A stretch of DNA of 64,000 nucleotides from the NCBI GenBank assembly GCA_905182985.1, contig CAJJDN010000100.1, forward strand, positions 302,820-366,819, given 5' to 3'. Source of the stretch: Paramecium sonneborni (Eukaryota; Ciliophora; Oligohymenophorea; Peniculida; Parameciidae). A model generated the notes under the pieces. It searched no databases, was not told the DNA's origin, and was given only the letters and a program-made list of their open reading frames with translations. Below, piece by piece: positions 36,790-48,560 of the stretch. A program made the position numbers and the translations under genes. Numbering within the stretch: position 1 is the first letter of the stretch; the number at the start of each line of letters is the position of its first letter.

Positions 36790-38300
36790 TTTCTGAAATT
36801 TATAGATGGTTATGATAATTTAAAATGTAATCTTTGTAGTTTAATAATAGAGATTCGATTCAATAATATAAAAAAGGAAAATATAATAGATAGGATTGAA
36901 TTAAAAATTGGATAATATCCTACTAAAGCCAGATAAAAGTATTAAGTTAGACCATCTATGGCTCCAGGATATTTTTATTAAATCGATGTTTCAGCCAAAA
37001 GTGAAGTACATTTTTAGGTATTATAGGACTAGCAATGAATGAATTGATAATAAGTGATTAATTTAATGAAAGAATTTTTTAGTTTTTTAATATTTGATTC
37101 TTTTATTCAATTGTACAATTTTAATTAAAAACTAAAATAAGTTTTGATGTATTTCTTAACATATACCTGAAGAATATCTATTTAATTTTTAAGACTCTAA
37201 AGATATTATAATATTATTGTTAGATTTTTAAATTCTTCAAATCATTTATTTTTAAAATTTAATTAAGAAGTAATAAGTTTATAGTTGCATTAAAGATAAC
37301 TTGAAAAAAAATAATTTAAGATAAATCGGCTAAATTAATCATTTTATTATCTTCTCCAATCAAAGCATTAAGTATCTTAGAAAATAGTAAGTAAACATAA
37401 TCAAATTTACTTAAAAGGAAATCAATTTTAACATAATAAACTGAAAATATGAATTTTTTAATATATTAGTCCTTTTATTTTTTTTTTACTTCTGGTTTCA
37501 TGAATTTTTATAAAATCAATTAATTAGCTACTTATAATTTATTATGGTGATCCTACAATTTATAGTAAGAAGATATTCCTAATAAAGCTTCAAGATTGAT
37601 AAATGATCTTAAAGAAATATTGATTTGAGAGTACATTTGGAAATCAGAATTCAGAATAAGAGCTTCGATAGGATGAAAAGTAAAGCATATTCATGATAAT
37701 TATGTTGTAAAAACATTAGATTTATTTAATCAAACTTATTGTTATTAGTAAATTATTTTATTGATTCTTTATAGCTCAAAGACATTAGTGGATGAATTAT
37801 CATCAAAAAGTGAAAGAAAATTTCAGAGTTCATAATTAATGAATTCCCTTGTATAAATCTGTGAAAACTATATATTATAATATTGAATAATTTACTTTAT
37901 CTATTATAATATTTAAAATGGCATTTATTTTTAATAAATTGAGTCAAAGATTTGATTCTTGTCAAGGAATTAATTTATTATTTCTACAGTAACATCAATA
38001 TTTTATATTTATAAATCATATTATGTAAGTTTGGATTAATTCATGCTTACAGTATTTTTTCATAAGGTTATAATACATTGAATATAATTGAATATACACC
38101 TTAAGAATAATAAAATTTTATCAAATTTACTAAAAATTTTCTATTATATAGTTTTAAAGTAGGTTGCAAAATTTTATGGGAAGATGTTTTATTTTAGAAT
38201 TTAATTTACGATAAATTTAATTGTTCGTTTAGGATTAATTACAATAGATTTTTCTAACACTTCGTTAAATTTTATTATATTTGCATAACATTATTACAAT
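36790..38300 (+). pseudogene. SEC24 (COPII cargo adaptor) relic
   Basis: SEC24 landmarks appear in order: the zinc finger start KFIDGYDNLKCNLC (only the first Cys pair is kept), then KYQVRPSMAPGYFYQIDVSA (the trunk lead-in), LIILLSSPIKALSILEN, and the gelsolin-side signature EFRIRASIG, TGA, KVKHIHDNYVVKTLDLF. They lie in different frames with TGA codons between (one at 37674-37676). The region is shorter than a 750-1000 residue SEC24. By family knowledge the intact protein selects cargo in COPII coats; this copy cannot. Confidence 0.7.
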
Positions 38301-38912
38301 ATTTTATTGTAAAATTAAAATTTAGTTTTGGCTTTAGAAACTATTAATTCCTGAAAGTAATATTTAAATTAATTTGAACAAAATATTAATCTTTAAAACA
38401 TTTCACTATCAGTTAGGTTCATTTTAATGAAACTTGCAATTTATGGTTTTTATTCATTTTAATCAAGTCATCTTTATTTAAAATTGATTGTTTGAAATAA
38501 AAAATAACATATTTTGTTATTTATAAGTTGTATATTTTGAATTAATCCTAATATTGTGCATTTGGCAAAAGCAATAATAATTATAATTAAGGAAAACCAA
38601 CTGCTATCAAATGGTTATTGATATAAATGTTGCAACATTAATTGGATAAGAGAAAACTAATAAATTAAGATACAATCTATTTAAATAAACACAACATATC
38701 TTTCAAAAATTCATATAATATACTGGATTAATTAAGTTTTTGAAAACTGTACCAAATATCTTATTGATGTTAAATATATTTTAAGATAGAATGTTTTATA
38801 ATTTTTTGGATAACAAAATAAACATAAAACAAATATAGCTTAAGTTAAAATCTTTAAAATTATTAAAATAATAAAAAAATACAATTTATCTTATTATAAC
38901 ATAAATACATAT

Positions 38913-41900
38913 TCAAGATTTTTTTTATATTATTTACAAAACTAGCATCTATGTAAACTCTGTAATCTTATAATATTATTTATTGATGATAATTTCTTTT
39001 ATGACATTCTAGTCAATAAGTTTACTTCTTAGTTTTACTTAATTTTTGTTTTTTATAAGATTTTCTTATTATTCAATTTCCTTCTTGATTTATTAATAAT
39101 CTCTTTCCATTTCATCAATCATCTTCTTATTGTAATTATGAAATAGAATATTTTTGTATTTTTTTAATAAATCTTAAGTTTCCTTCTCTTTTTAAGTTTT
39201 ATCTTCCAATTATTAATTTTATTTTTTTTGAAAGGCAATAATATATGTACTTTCCTCAATAATTTTTGATTGTAATAGTTTATTCTTTTATTTATCTGCA
39301 TTTTTCTTTAATCCTCTCACAATATCTCGTTAAATGATATGACATCATATAATTAATTAAAGTCTATAATTTTTCATATAATTCTACATTAATTTTATAT
39401 TCTTTTTTGAATTATTAAATTTAAGGAATTTATTAGATTAATTAATGTATTTGTGAAGTTAAATCTAAAATTTTAAGTTTTATTTGATTAAAAAATTATG
39501 GAGTTAAATATTAATTTTTATCCTAGGAAATTATGCTATTTATTTCTGATAGTATTTATTTTTCTTTTTCTTTTAATTATTCATATTAATCAATGAGATT
39601 ATTATCTATACCATGAAATTATAATTCATTTGGTTTATTTTGCACATTTCCAAGCACTTATTCTAATATTTTTGTTTTCTTTAAATTATATTATTGTTAT
39701 TTTCTAATAATTTACTTTGATTAATCAAATTTTTCTTTTTTGTATTGAAAATGCTTTATTGTTTGATTAAATAACTTCTAATTAGATTTATTAATTTATG
39801 AATATTATTTTAAGGTTTCTACTTCCTAAACCAATTGATTATACAAATTTTCTCTTTTTTCTTAATTTCTTTTAGATTTTGAATTTTATCTTAATCAATA
39901 TTAACTTTTTAAAGTTCCTTTGAAAATTGCATAAATTTTTCTTATAATTGATTAATTAATTGTAAAAATTCTTTTTCTATTCCGCTTTTGTTTTCAACTC
40001 TTATGTTTTAAACTATTTATTAAAGTTAATTAACTTGTTCCTATTAATCTTCAAATTATTTTTTAAATTTCTCTTAAAAGAATTCCAAATATAACATTTG
40101 ATTTTAATCTCTTAGGATGTAAGTTAATTAAATTCTGTAAAATTTTTGAATTATTCTTAAATTTAATTCATATTTTAATCAATTTTTTTTTATTTATTCA
40201 TTATCTTAGTAAATTCATTGTTACAATATTCATTGTTAATTAAATTATTTATTTAAGTTTAAAACTTATTCATTTTAACTATAAATTCATTTAATTATCC
40301 TTCAGTATTTGTTAATTGTTTTTTTCTTTCCACATGTTGTTATTCAATTTATTAATCTTCATAAATTTATTCTTGCAATTAATTCTATTTTTTTTAAAAT
40401 TCATATAAATCTTGATTAATTGAATCAATTATTTGATTAAACTATTGATAATTTTAAAACACACCTTTATTAAATAATTAAATCAAACAATTTACTTATT
40501 AAAAATCATTTTTTATTTCAAATAACAATTGATCTATTTTATTTTGATATTTTTAATTTTTAGATAGATATTAAAATTTATCTTAGTAATCATCTAAATT
40601 ATTGGCTAATTCAATTATTTATCTATGATTTTCATCAATAAATTTGATATCAATTAATTCAATAGATTTATTTGTTTCATCAATTAAATTTTTAAGTCTT
40701 TTTTAAACTTATTAAAGTTCTTCAACCTTACAATTTAAGGATTAATAAGCAATAATTTGCTAACTTAACCCAAATTGATTAATCATTTTTCCTTATTATT
40801 ATAAAACTTAAAAATCTTAAATCATTTTTTAATATTACTTTATGACTTTATAAATTTATTTTACTTTTTGAGTTCATTATTTATAAAATCTATCAACAAA
40901 TTTTTTTTTTAAACTTATGTATCTAAATCTTTCAAAGGTTCTAATTTTTAGTTCAGATTTGAAATAAGTATTTAAATATTATTTTACTAAGATTATAATT
41001 GAATTAGGAAGAAATTTTTTTTTTCTTCTAATTATTTTTAATTTTCGTACACCTTTTTTTTTTCCAATTCAGTTACTGCTTTTGAGTATTCTAATAGATA
41101 TTTGTTTTAAATATTTATTTCTAATTATTCTTTCATTTATTGTTCATAAGCTTATAATCTTTATTTAATTTTTTCTTCCTTTTTCTCTTTTATCTTCTAT
41201 TTATATTCTTCAATCCCTTGTTATCATTCTTCTTCTTTCTTTTATTTAAATTAGTTCATTTAATTTTAAAACTATATTTCTTACTGAATTTTCATTTAAT
41301 TTAATTATTCCGTATAATTTTCCTATTATAAAACATTATCTTGTTTCTATTTTATTTATGATTATAATTATATTTCTTTTATTCTTATTTACTCTTCTAA
41401 TTCTAAGATCTCATTAATAATTTATCAGCAATCATTTAATCTTATTACTTTTCCATTTCTTTCTTTATTTATTTCATTTTCTCCTCATTCGATTGTTCAA
41501 ACTGTTATTATTATTATTTTAAATCTTCTTCCATTTTAATTTTTATTTCTTTTTTAAATCTTTTCTTGTTCCTCATATTTCTTTTTGTCTCTCTCTTCTT
41601 AATTTTTATCTTAAATCTAGAATATAAAAGGAAATTGATTATTTGATGCTGGCTATTCGATAGAATTTTAAAAATTCAATTAAAGTTTAAAATTATTTTT
41701 TTTAACTTTGGATTGGAATCTAATTTTATTAGTTAGGAATCTATAACATTTAAAATTTTCGTTAAACAAGTTGTTCTTAATTATATGCTGTAATTATGTT
41801 TTTCAATTATATCCTTTACATTGAAAATTTTCTAAGCATCTTTTAAATTAATTCTTTTTCTTTTTGTTATATTAATATGTTGTTTTGTATTTTTTAATCG

Positions 41901-43493
41901 ATATTTTGTTAACTACAATTTAAGATTTAATTAAATATTTCTTATTAACAATTACCTAGGATTATAAATTTAAATTACCATTAAAAAATTTTTATCATTG
42001 CCAAAGACCAAATATCAACTGATTTATCATAAAAAACTTAACTATTAAAAATTTCTAAGACTTCTGGTGCTATATAATATGGGGTTCCAACATATGCGGT
42101 CTTTGCCATCTAATTTGAAGTTTCTTTAATTAAACCTAAGTCAATCAATTTAATAATTTTTTGATTGTTTGGTTAATTAAAATATACAAACTTTTCTGGT
42201 TTCAAATCACTATGAAATAATCCTAAATCATGAAGTTAATCAACTCCTTTTACCATCTAAATATAATTATATCATTTAATTACTTAAATAAAATATTAAT
42301 TCTTTTGATCATTTGACAATCTACGATAATCTTGTGTTTACATAAATTAATAGAAATCTCCATCAGCTAACTCCATCACAATTTTTAAAGAATTCAATTC
42401 TTAAAATACTTTTGTTATTCTAATTATATGACTGCAATTCTTTTAATTAATTGCTTAAATTGCTTTGTATTCATTTTGATTGATTTATTTGTATTCTTTA
42501 ATAACCAAAATATCATTAGTTTTAATATCTTCTACTTTATACACAATATCTTCTCTCCCTTCACTGATTTAAATTATTATTCTGTATCTGTTTTAATATT
42601 AAATTATTTAAATGGATTTTGGATCAAATTTATTATAAGCTTTGAAAATTTCTTTTAATTAAATTCTTTTTGAGCTTCTAAATTTAAAATTTTTTTTAGC
42701 AAATTATTTTCTTTTCTTTAAATAGACTTACAAGTATCAATTTTTGAATCTATGTTTTATTGGTTGGAATATAAAAACTTTTTTTCTTTGATACTTTTAA
42801 GAAATAATTCATTTGTTAACATTTCCCACCAAATGAGTCCCAAAGACCATATATCGATTTCATTATCATATTAACCTGTAAAAATTTCTGGAGCTTGATA
42901 TTAAGGTGTTCCAACTTGATTTGTCTTAAGAACATCTGAAATTTCTGTGTTTCTAGTTTATCCAAAGTCAATTAATTTAATAATCTTTTGCTTATTTGGC
43001 TTATTAATATATACAAAATTTTCTGGTTTTAAATCTCTATGAAATAATCCTAATTTATGTAGTGACTAAACTCCTTTTACCATCTAAATCTAATCATATT
43101 AATTTATTACTTAAATAAAAAATTTGTTTATTTGATCTTAACTTAATTGTTTAAATTCATCTGTTTTCATAAAATCTTTGAATGCTCCATCAGCATATTC
43201 CATAACAATCATTTTTTCTTTATTCTATTCTTATCTAACTTCTTTTATTTCTATTATATATTTCAATTTCTATTTTTATAGTATTTATATTGCATTTTAT
43301 TCCTTCTCATTATTTAATCTATATTCTTTAATAGCCAAAATTTCATTAGTTGTAGTATTTTTTACCTTATAAACAATACCTTCTGAAATTCTAATAATAA
43401 AAAAAGTATTTTCATTATTTAATAGATTAATTCTTTGTTCATCAATATTTTAATACTCACTAACTCATTTTATAAACTAAATAGATTTACTCA
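38913..43493 (-). pseudogene. Tandem-kinase plus coiled-coil gene, frame-broken
   Basis: Read on the minus strand: kinase module 1 (about 43440-42660) with VYKVKNTTTNEILAIKEY, FHRDLKPENFVY, LIDFGQT and DIWSLGLIWWEML; then LKEIFKAYNKFDP links straight into module 2 (about 42570-41800) with VIKEYKQINQNEYKAIQ, FHSDLKPEKF, LIDLGLIK and GTPYYIAPEVLEI; then about 900 residues of coiled coil ending at TGA 38913-38915. Module 1 keeps HRD and DFG; module 2 has HSD and DLG. Breaks: one A short in an A run at the end of module 1, TGA in module 2 (VIK, stop, YNYIQMVKG), one A short in an A6 run in the coil, and a TGA after KKEEE in the coil. No clean start: the kinase frame is preceded by TGA. Either a pseudogene or low-quality sequence. 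Confidence 0.7.
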
Positions 43494-43497
43494 TTTA
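43471..43497. mobile_element. Candidate 27-bp internal eliminated sequence (IES)
   Basis: The contig left of the N at 43566 has 27 extra bases here compared with the otherwise identical copy at 43567-44647. The insert starts TATAAACT, ends ACTCATTTA and is followed by TA; removing it leaves one TA (44580-44581), the precise outcome of Paramecium IES excision. Read from outside, the ends are TATAAACT and TATAAATG, sharing TATAAA. 27 bp lies in the shortest known IES size class. A near-direct repeat (ACTCATTTTAT and ACTCATTTATA) at the edges offers slippage as an alternative. Confidence 0.6.
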
Positions 43498-43565
43498 TAT
43501 TAATCTTAAGAACTTGAATATTAAAAACCTAAATAAACTTGATATTGTATTCTAAGTATTTCTTC

Positions 43566-43566
43566 N
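43566..43566. other. Single-N scaffold joint 6
   Basis: Joins contigs sharing 42458-43565 with 43567-44647 (offset 1109, falling to 1082 after the 27-bp insertion). The repeated kinase module after this N is an assembly duplicate. Confidence 0.92.
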
Positions 43567-44647
43567 AATTGCTTTGTATTCATTTTGATTGATTTATTTG
43601 TATTCTTTAATAACCAAAATATCATTAGTTTTAATATCTTCTACTTTATACACAATATCTTCTCTCCCTTCACTGATTTAAATTATTATTCTGTATCTGT
43701 TTTAATATTAAATTATTTAAATGGATTTTGGATCAAATTTATTATAAGCTTTGAAAATTTCTTTTAATTAAATTCTTTTTGAGCTTCTAAATTTAAAATT
43801 TTTTTTAGCAAATTATTTTCTTTTCTTTAAATAGACTTACAAGTATCAATTTTTGAATCTATGTTTTATTGGTTGGAATATAAAAACTTTTTTTCTTTGA
43901 TACTTTTAAGAAATAATTCATTTGTTAACATTTCCCACCAAATGAGTCCCAAAGACCATATATCGATTTCATTATCATATTAACCTGTAAAAATTTCTGG
44001 AGCTTGATATTAAGGTGTTCCAACTTGATTTGTCTTAAGAACATCTGAAATTTCTGTGTTTCTAGTTTATCCAAAGTCAATTAATTTAATAATCTTTTGC
44101 TTATTTGGCTTATTAATATATACAAAATTTTCTGGTTTTAAATCTCTATGAAATAATCCTAATTTATGTAGTGACTAAACTCCTTTTACCATCTAAATCT
44201 AATCATATTAATTTATTACTTAAATAAAAAATTTGTTTATTTGATCTTAACTTAATTGTTTAAATTCATCTGTTTTCATAAAATCTTTGAATGCTCCATC
44301 AGCATATTCCATAACAATCATTTTTTCTTTATTCTATTCTTATCTAACTTCTTTTATTTCTATTATATATTTCAATTTCTATTTTTATAGTATTTATATT
44401 GCATTTTATTCCTTCTCATTATTTAATCTATATTCTTTAATAGCCAAAATTTCATTAGTTGTAGTATTTTTTACCTTATAAACAATACCTTCTGAAATTC
44501 TAATAATAAAAAAAGTATTTTCATTATTTAATAGATTAATTCTTTGTTCATCAATATTTTAATACTCACTAACTCATTTTATTAATCTTAAGAACTTGAA
44601 TATTAAAAACCTAAATAAACTTGATATTGTATTCTAAGTATTTCTTC
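43567..44647. repeat. Second copy of 42458-43565, lacking the 27-bp insert
   Basis: Identical to the left contig end except for the missing 27 bases. It carries kinase module 1 and its upstream end on the minus strand. It should be counted once. Confidence 0.92.
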
Positions 44648-44854
44648 AAATTAAAGCATTTTAAAAAATTAAAAGAATTATAAATATAAGAAAATTGCAA
44701 ATAGGCTTCAAAATAACATGATTCAAACCAGAATTTATTTTTTGACAAATCAGTTGATATAACAGTAATTAGTATAATATAATAATTCTATAATTATCAA
44801 TGTGTAATTAATTTAATTTACTTTCTGTTAAATGAAAAATTAATAAATAAAAAG

Positions 44855-45034
44855 ATGCAAATTTTTAATATTGAGTCTGAATAACAAAGTATTCCAAAAT
44901 AATAAAAAAAGAATTTTAAAGAATAAAATAAATTAATCATGGATAAAAATAAATTTATTTTATAATTTGAAATTCATAATCCGAATTTTTCATTTCAAAT
45001 TTATAGAGAAAATAATTCATTTTTTTTTTAATGA
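44855..45034 (+). other. Short ORF of 59 residues, unidentified
   Basis: ATG to TGA, MQIFNIESEQQSIPKQQKKN with a tail ILQFEIHNPNFSFQIYRENN. A second short reading follows after the stop (MIDDPEKNFIKLQKYKAYIN from 45032), so this may be a broken gene. The rest of 44,648-45,315 is AT-rich without a supported gene. Confidence 0.25.
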
Positions 45035-45315
45035 TAGATGATCCCGAAAAGAACTTCATCAAATTATAAAAATATAAAGCCTATATTAATTGTAAGGATT
45101 TTTAAGATATAGTTTAGATCTAAGAAAGCAGAATTAAACATAAAAATTAGTGATGAATTCGTGATTCCGAGAAAAAAATAGATGAAGAATTTTTATTTAG
45201 TAGCCAATTAATTTTAAGAAAAAAATAACTAGATCATTCTTTAGAAAATATTAAGATTTGTTATAATAAAATTATTTAAAAAGAATTTATATAATTTTTT
45301 AAGATAATCAATCAT

Positions 45316-47343
45316 TCAATTATCATATTACTTTTCTTTTATTTTCAAAAATTCTTTCTTATCTGAATCATACTTCATTTCCACCCAAGTACCAACTTTT
45401 ATACTTTTCACATTATATTCTCCATTATGCGTGATTAATTCTCTAAAATTAAGTTGATCATCCAATTCTATCCAATTCCCAATTTTCTAACCCTTCTCAT
45501 ATAATCCACCTCCTCTAATATAATAAATTTTTGAAATTATATGTACATTAATTTATATTACTTCTAAAACTCTCCCTTATACCAGGAATTCCATCTACCC
45601 ACTTTCATACCTAACTAATTATATTCACCATTATATGTGACTTATGTAAATCTCGAAAAGCCTTCCCATAATTCTATCCACATTCCAATCTTAATTCCAA
45701 AAGAACTATCATATGTTCCACCGCCTCTAATACACTATAATAATTAAATCTACATTTATTTATTTATCCACCATCCATCTTCATATTCTTTAAACTAATA
45801 ATCCCATCTTCCTACCTTTTTACCTTTCATATCATATTAACCATGTTAAGTAATTTCAGCATAATTTTAAAAGTTCTCCCACAATTCTACCCATTTCCCA
45901 ATTTTTATTGAAGTTTCTTCTTCTTAAGCTTCAAATGATCCACCGCCTCTAACATAATTTTAAATAAAATATATACACTAATTCATATTCTTTACTCTTG
46001 CAGTGCATTATATCCCATCTGCCTATTTTAGCGCCCTTCATATTATATTCACCAGAATAAGTGACTTTAGCAAAGTCGCAAAAACCTTCCCACAACTCTA
46101 CCCATTTCCCAATCTTCTATCCTTATTCACTATCATGTGAACCACCACCACTAACATATTATTATTCATATTTAAATATATACATTAATTTAAAATACAT
46201 CTCGTGTTCCGCTTTATACATAATATCCCATCTACCAATTTTAAGACCCTTCATATTATATTCACCATTATAAGTAATTTTAGCCATTATCCAAAAACTT
46301 TCCCATAAATCTACCCATCTTCCAATTTTTAATCCTTATTAATTATCATATGATCCACCGCCACTAACATATATTCTAATGTTAATATTTACATTTATTT
46401 AAATTCTTTTTCATCAAATATACAAAAAAAAATATCCCATCTCCCTACCTTAACACCATTCACATTATATTCACCTTTATAAATTATTTAAGCCATGCTC
46501 CAAAAGCCCTCCCATAAATCTACCCATCTCCCAATCTTTAAACCTTCCTTATGATCATATAATCCGCCACCACTAGAATATTAATCTAAAATATTTACAT
46601 TTATTTAAAATCTTACTCGTATTCCACCTTAAACATAATATCCCATATCCCTATTTTAATGCCCTTCTTATTATATTCACCATTATAAGTTATTAATTTA
46701 GAGACTTCACTACCACAAAATCCTTCATCCAGATCAATCCATTTTCCACATTTTTGACCTTGTAAATTATATTATCCCCCACCACTCAACTAATTTAATA
46801 GAATGATTACATCTTATTATTTTTATATATATAATTCCATTTATAAATTTTCTAATTATTATAGTATTATCCTACTTCAAAAACTTAAGCTTTACTAATT
46901 ATTATGATAAATATCAAATTTACTCCCAATAATATTAGATTATTTCTTTCCATAATCCTTGTTTTTACCCATTCTAACGATAACCACCAACTTTTTAAAT
47001 GATTTCTCCATTCCAAAAAGCAACCAATTTACTATTTTTATTTTATTGCAATTCACATTAGTCAAACCAAACGAGATATTTAATCTATTCCATATTATTT
47101 AAGATTTCTGGATTTTGTTCATTATCAGAATCTTATTATCTATATATATTTATCCATTTACATTCTTAAAATTACTCCATCTTTTAAATATTAGATTTTA
47201 TGGTCTTTAAATATGATTTGGATTTTTGTTTTGATTAACATCCCTTTTAAGTTATTCCATACATCAATCTCATATTGTTTGATTTCTTATTATTAATTTG
47301 CTATTTTGGTGAGAATCAAAGGATCACTATTTATAAAATTCAT
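45316..47343 (-). CDS. MORN-like repeat protein, one module per exon
   Basis: 586 residues after nine introns (45515-45561, 45727-45753, 45949-45976, 46151-46183, 46364-46392, 46573-46598, 46785-46810, 46895-46923, 47140-47161); the total divides by three. The N-terminal 150 residues are charged and end with MORN-like pieces (KLVAFWNGEIIQKVGGYRQN). Seven modules of 55-65 residues follow with the pattern GGGxYD...GxKIGxWVELWExF...VTYxGEYNxxGxKxGRWD. Every module boundary intron cuts the codon after its second base just before GGG. MORN-type repeats bind membranes or act as spacers; these longer Trp-rich modules are an expanded ciliate type I know by pattern only. Intact, unlike its neighbours. 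Confidence 0.8.
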
Positions 47344-48560
47344 TAAATAAAATATTTATTGTTTTTCTTTTCCTTCACATTTGATAAAAATGCTTAAAAT
47401 AAATTTTTTTATAAAATTTAATTATTAATTAATTGTTTATTGTTTAATAAAAAACTTTTTATTTGTTGTAAATCCTTTATTTTTACAAAGCATCATTTAT
47501 TTTTAATAACAAATTTTATATATATATATAAATATTAAGTCTTATAAAGACACTTCAATAATAATTTAAAAATATATTATTATTGTCTAAACAAATAATA
47601 TATTTTGTTAAATACAGTTTATAATGATTTTAGTGTTCATTTTCATTTAGACTTAAAATTATTTTATCAGAAAATGATATTATAAATTGAACTCATTGAT
47701 TTTAGGAGTGTATATCACATTATGTAGAAACATTGTATTCTTGTTTAAGCTTAAGGTTCTAATCAGGTTATTGACAACACCTTACCTCCCTTACACGAGA
47801 TTTTAACCAATGGTTTTGGAAATTCGGTAACAAGAATACAGATTTAGAGGTTACTTATAAGATTTATTTAATGTAAGTTCAAATTATTCTTTGTTATTTA
47901 ATAATAATTAATTATTTATATAATAAAAATGTTCAATTATATAAAATTTAATTGATAAAATGAATATCAATTAAGTGCTTATTCTAAATTAAATAATGGT
48001 AAATTTAAGTTGATCTCAAATGGTCTTATTTAGTTTTTATTTAGTTTGAAGTAAAATATACATTTTTTTAGAATCATAAGAAAATGTAATTTTTTCTGAG
48101 AAACCAATCAAACACTATTTGAGAATAATAAATCATATAAAATGAAATAAAATATAAAAGTTGAATGATTAATTAGTTTAAATTCCTCTGATAATATTAA
48201 TCAGTTTAGTATAACCACTTTATTATTAAATGATACATGAATATGAATCCTCAATTTAATTTATATGGATTCAAAAACATAATGATGTTCAAGGATATTA
48301 TTTTACAAGTCAGAAATGGATCATTTTGAAATGCATAACTAATAAAAGGATAGTAAGGATTTGATTTAAATTTGTAAGTTTTATAATAAAAGATATTCGA
48401 CAAAAGTAGAAAATTAGTATTTAGTAAATATAAATTTATTATTCGGAGCTTATAATCAACTTAAAATAAAATTTAACAAAATTTAAGATAAAATAAAATT
48501 TAACTTTTATACATAAAGCTTGATGATAATTTTAAAACTTGAAATTAACTCCAGGTTTAT
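47344..48560. other. No gene seen; contains one inverted repeat
   Basis: AT-rich spacer with no supported ORF. The only structured part is around 47734-47840, listed separately. Confidence 0.5.
47734..47840. other. 12-bp perfect inverted repeat enclosing a GC-richer core
   Basis: TGTATTCTTGTT (47734-47745) pairs perfectly with AACAAGAATACA (47829-47840). The 83 bases between are richer in G+C than the surroundings (e.g. ACACCTTACCTCCCTTACAC). It could be a structured RNA or a small inverted-repeat element; I do not recognise a known RNA. Confidence 0.4.

Noticed and set aside
43440..43500. An intron that would give kinase module 1 a proper start
   Set aside because: No GT...AG choice of usual length puts either the long or the short version in frame with an ATG.
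42428..44481. Two pairs of identical plus-strand ORFs suggesting a repeated gene
   Set aside because: They are antisense to the kinase modules and are doubled by the unmerged contig overlap at the N at 43566.
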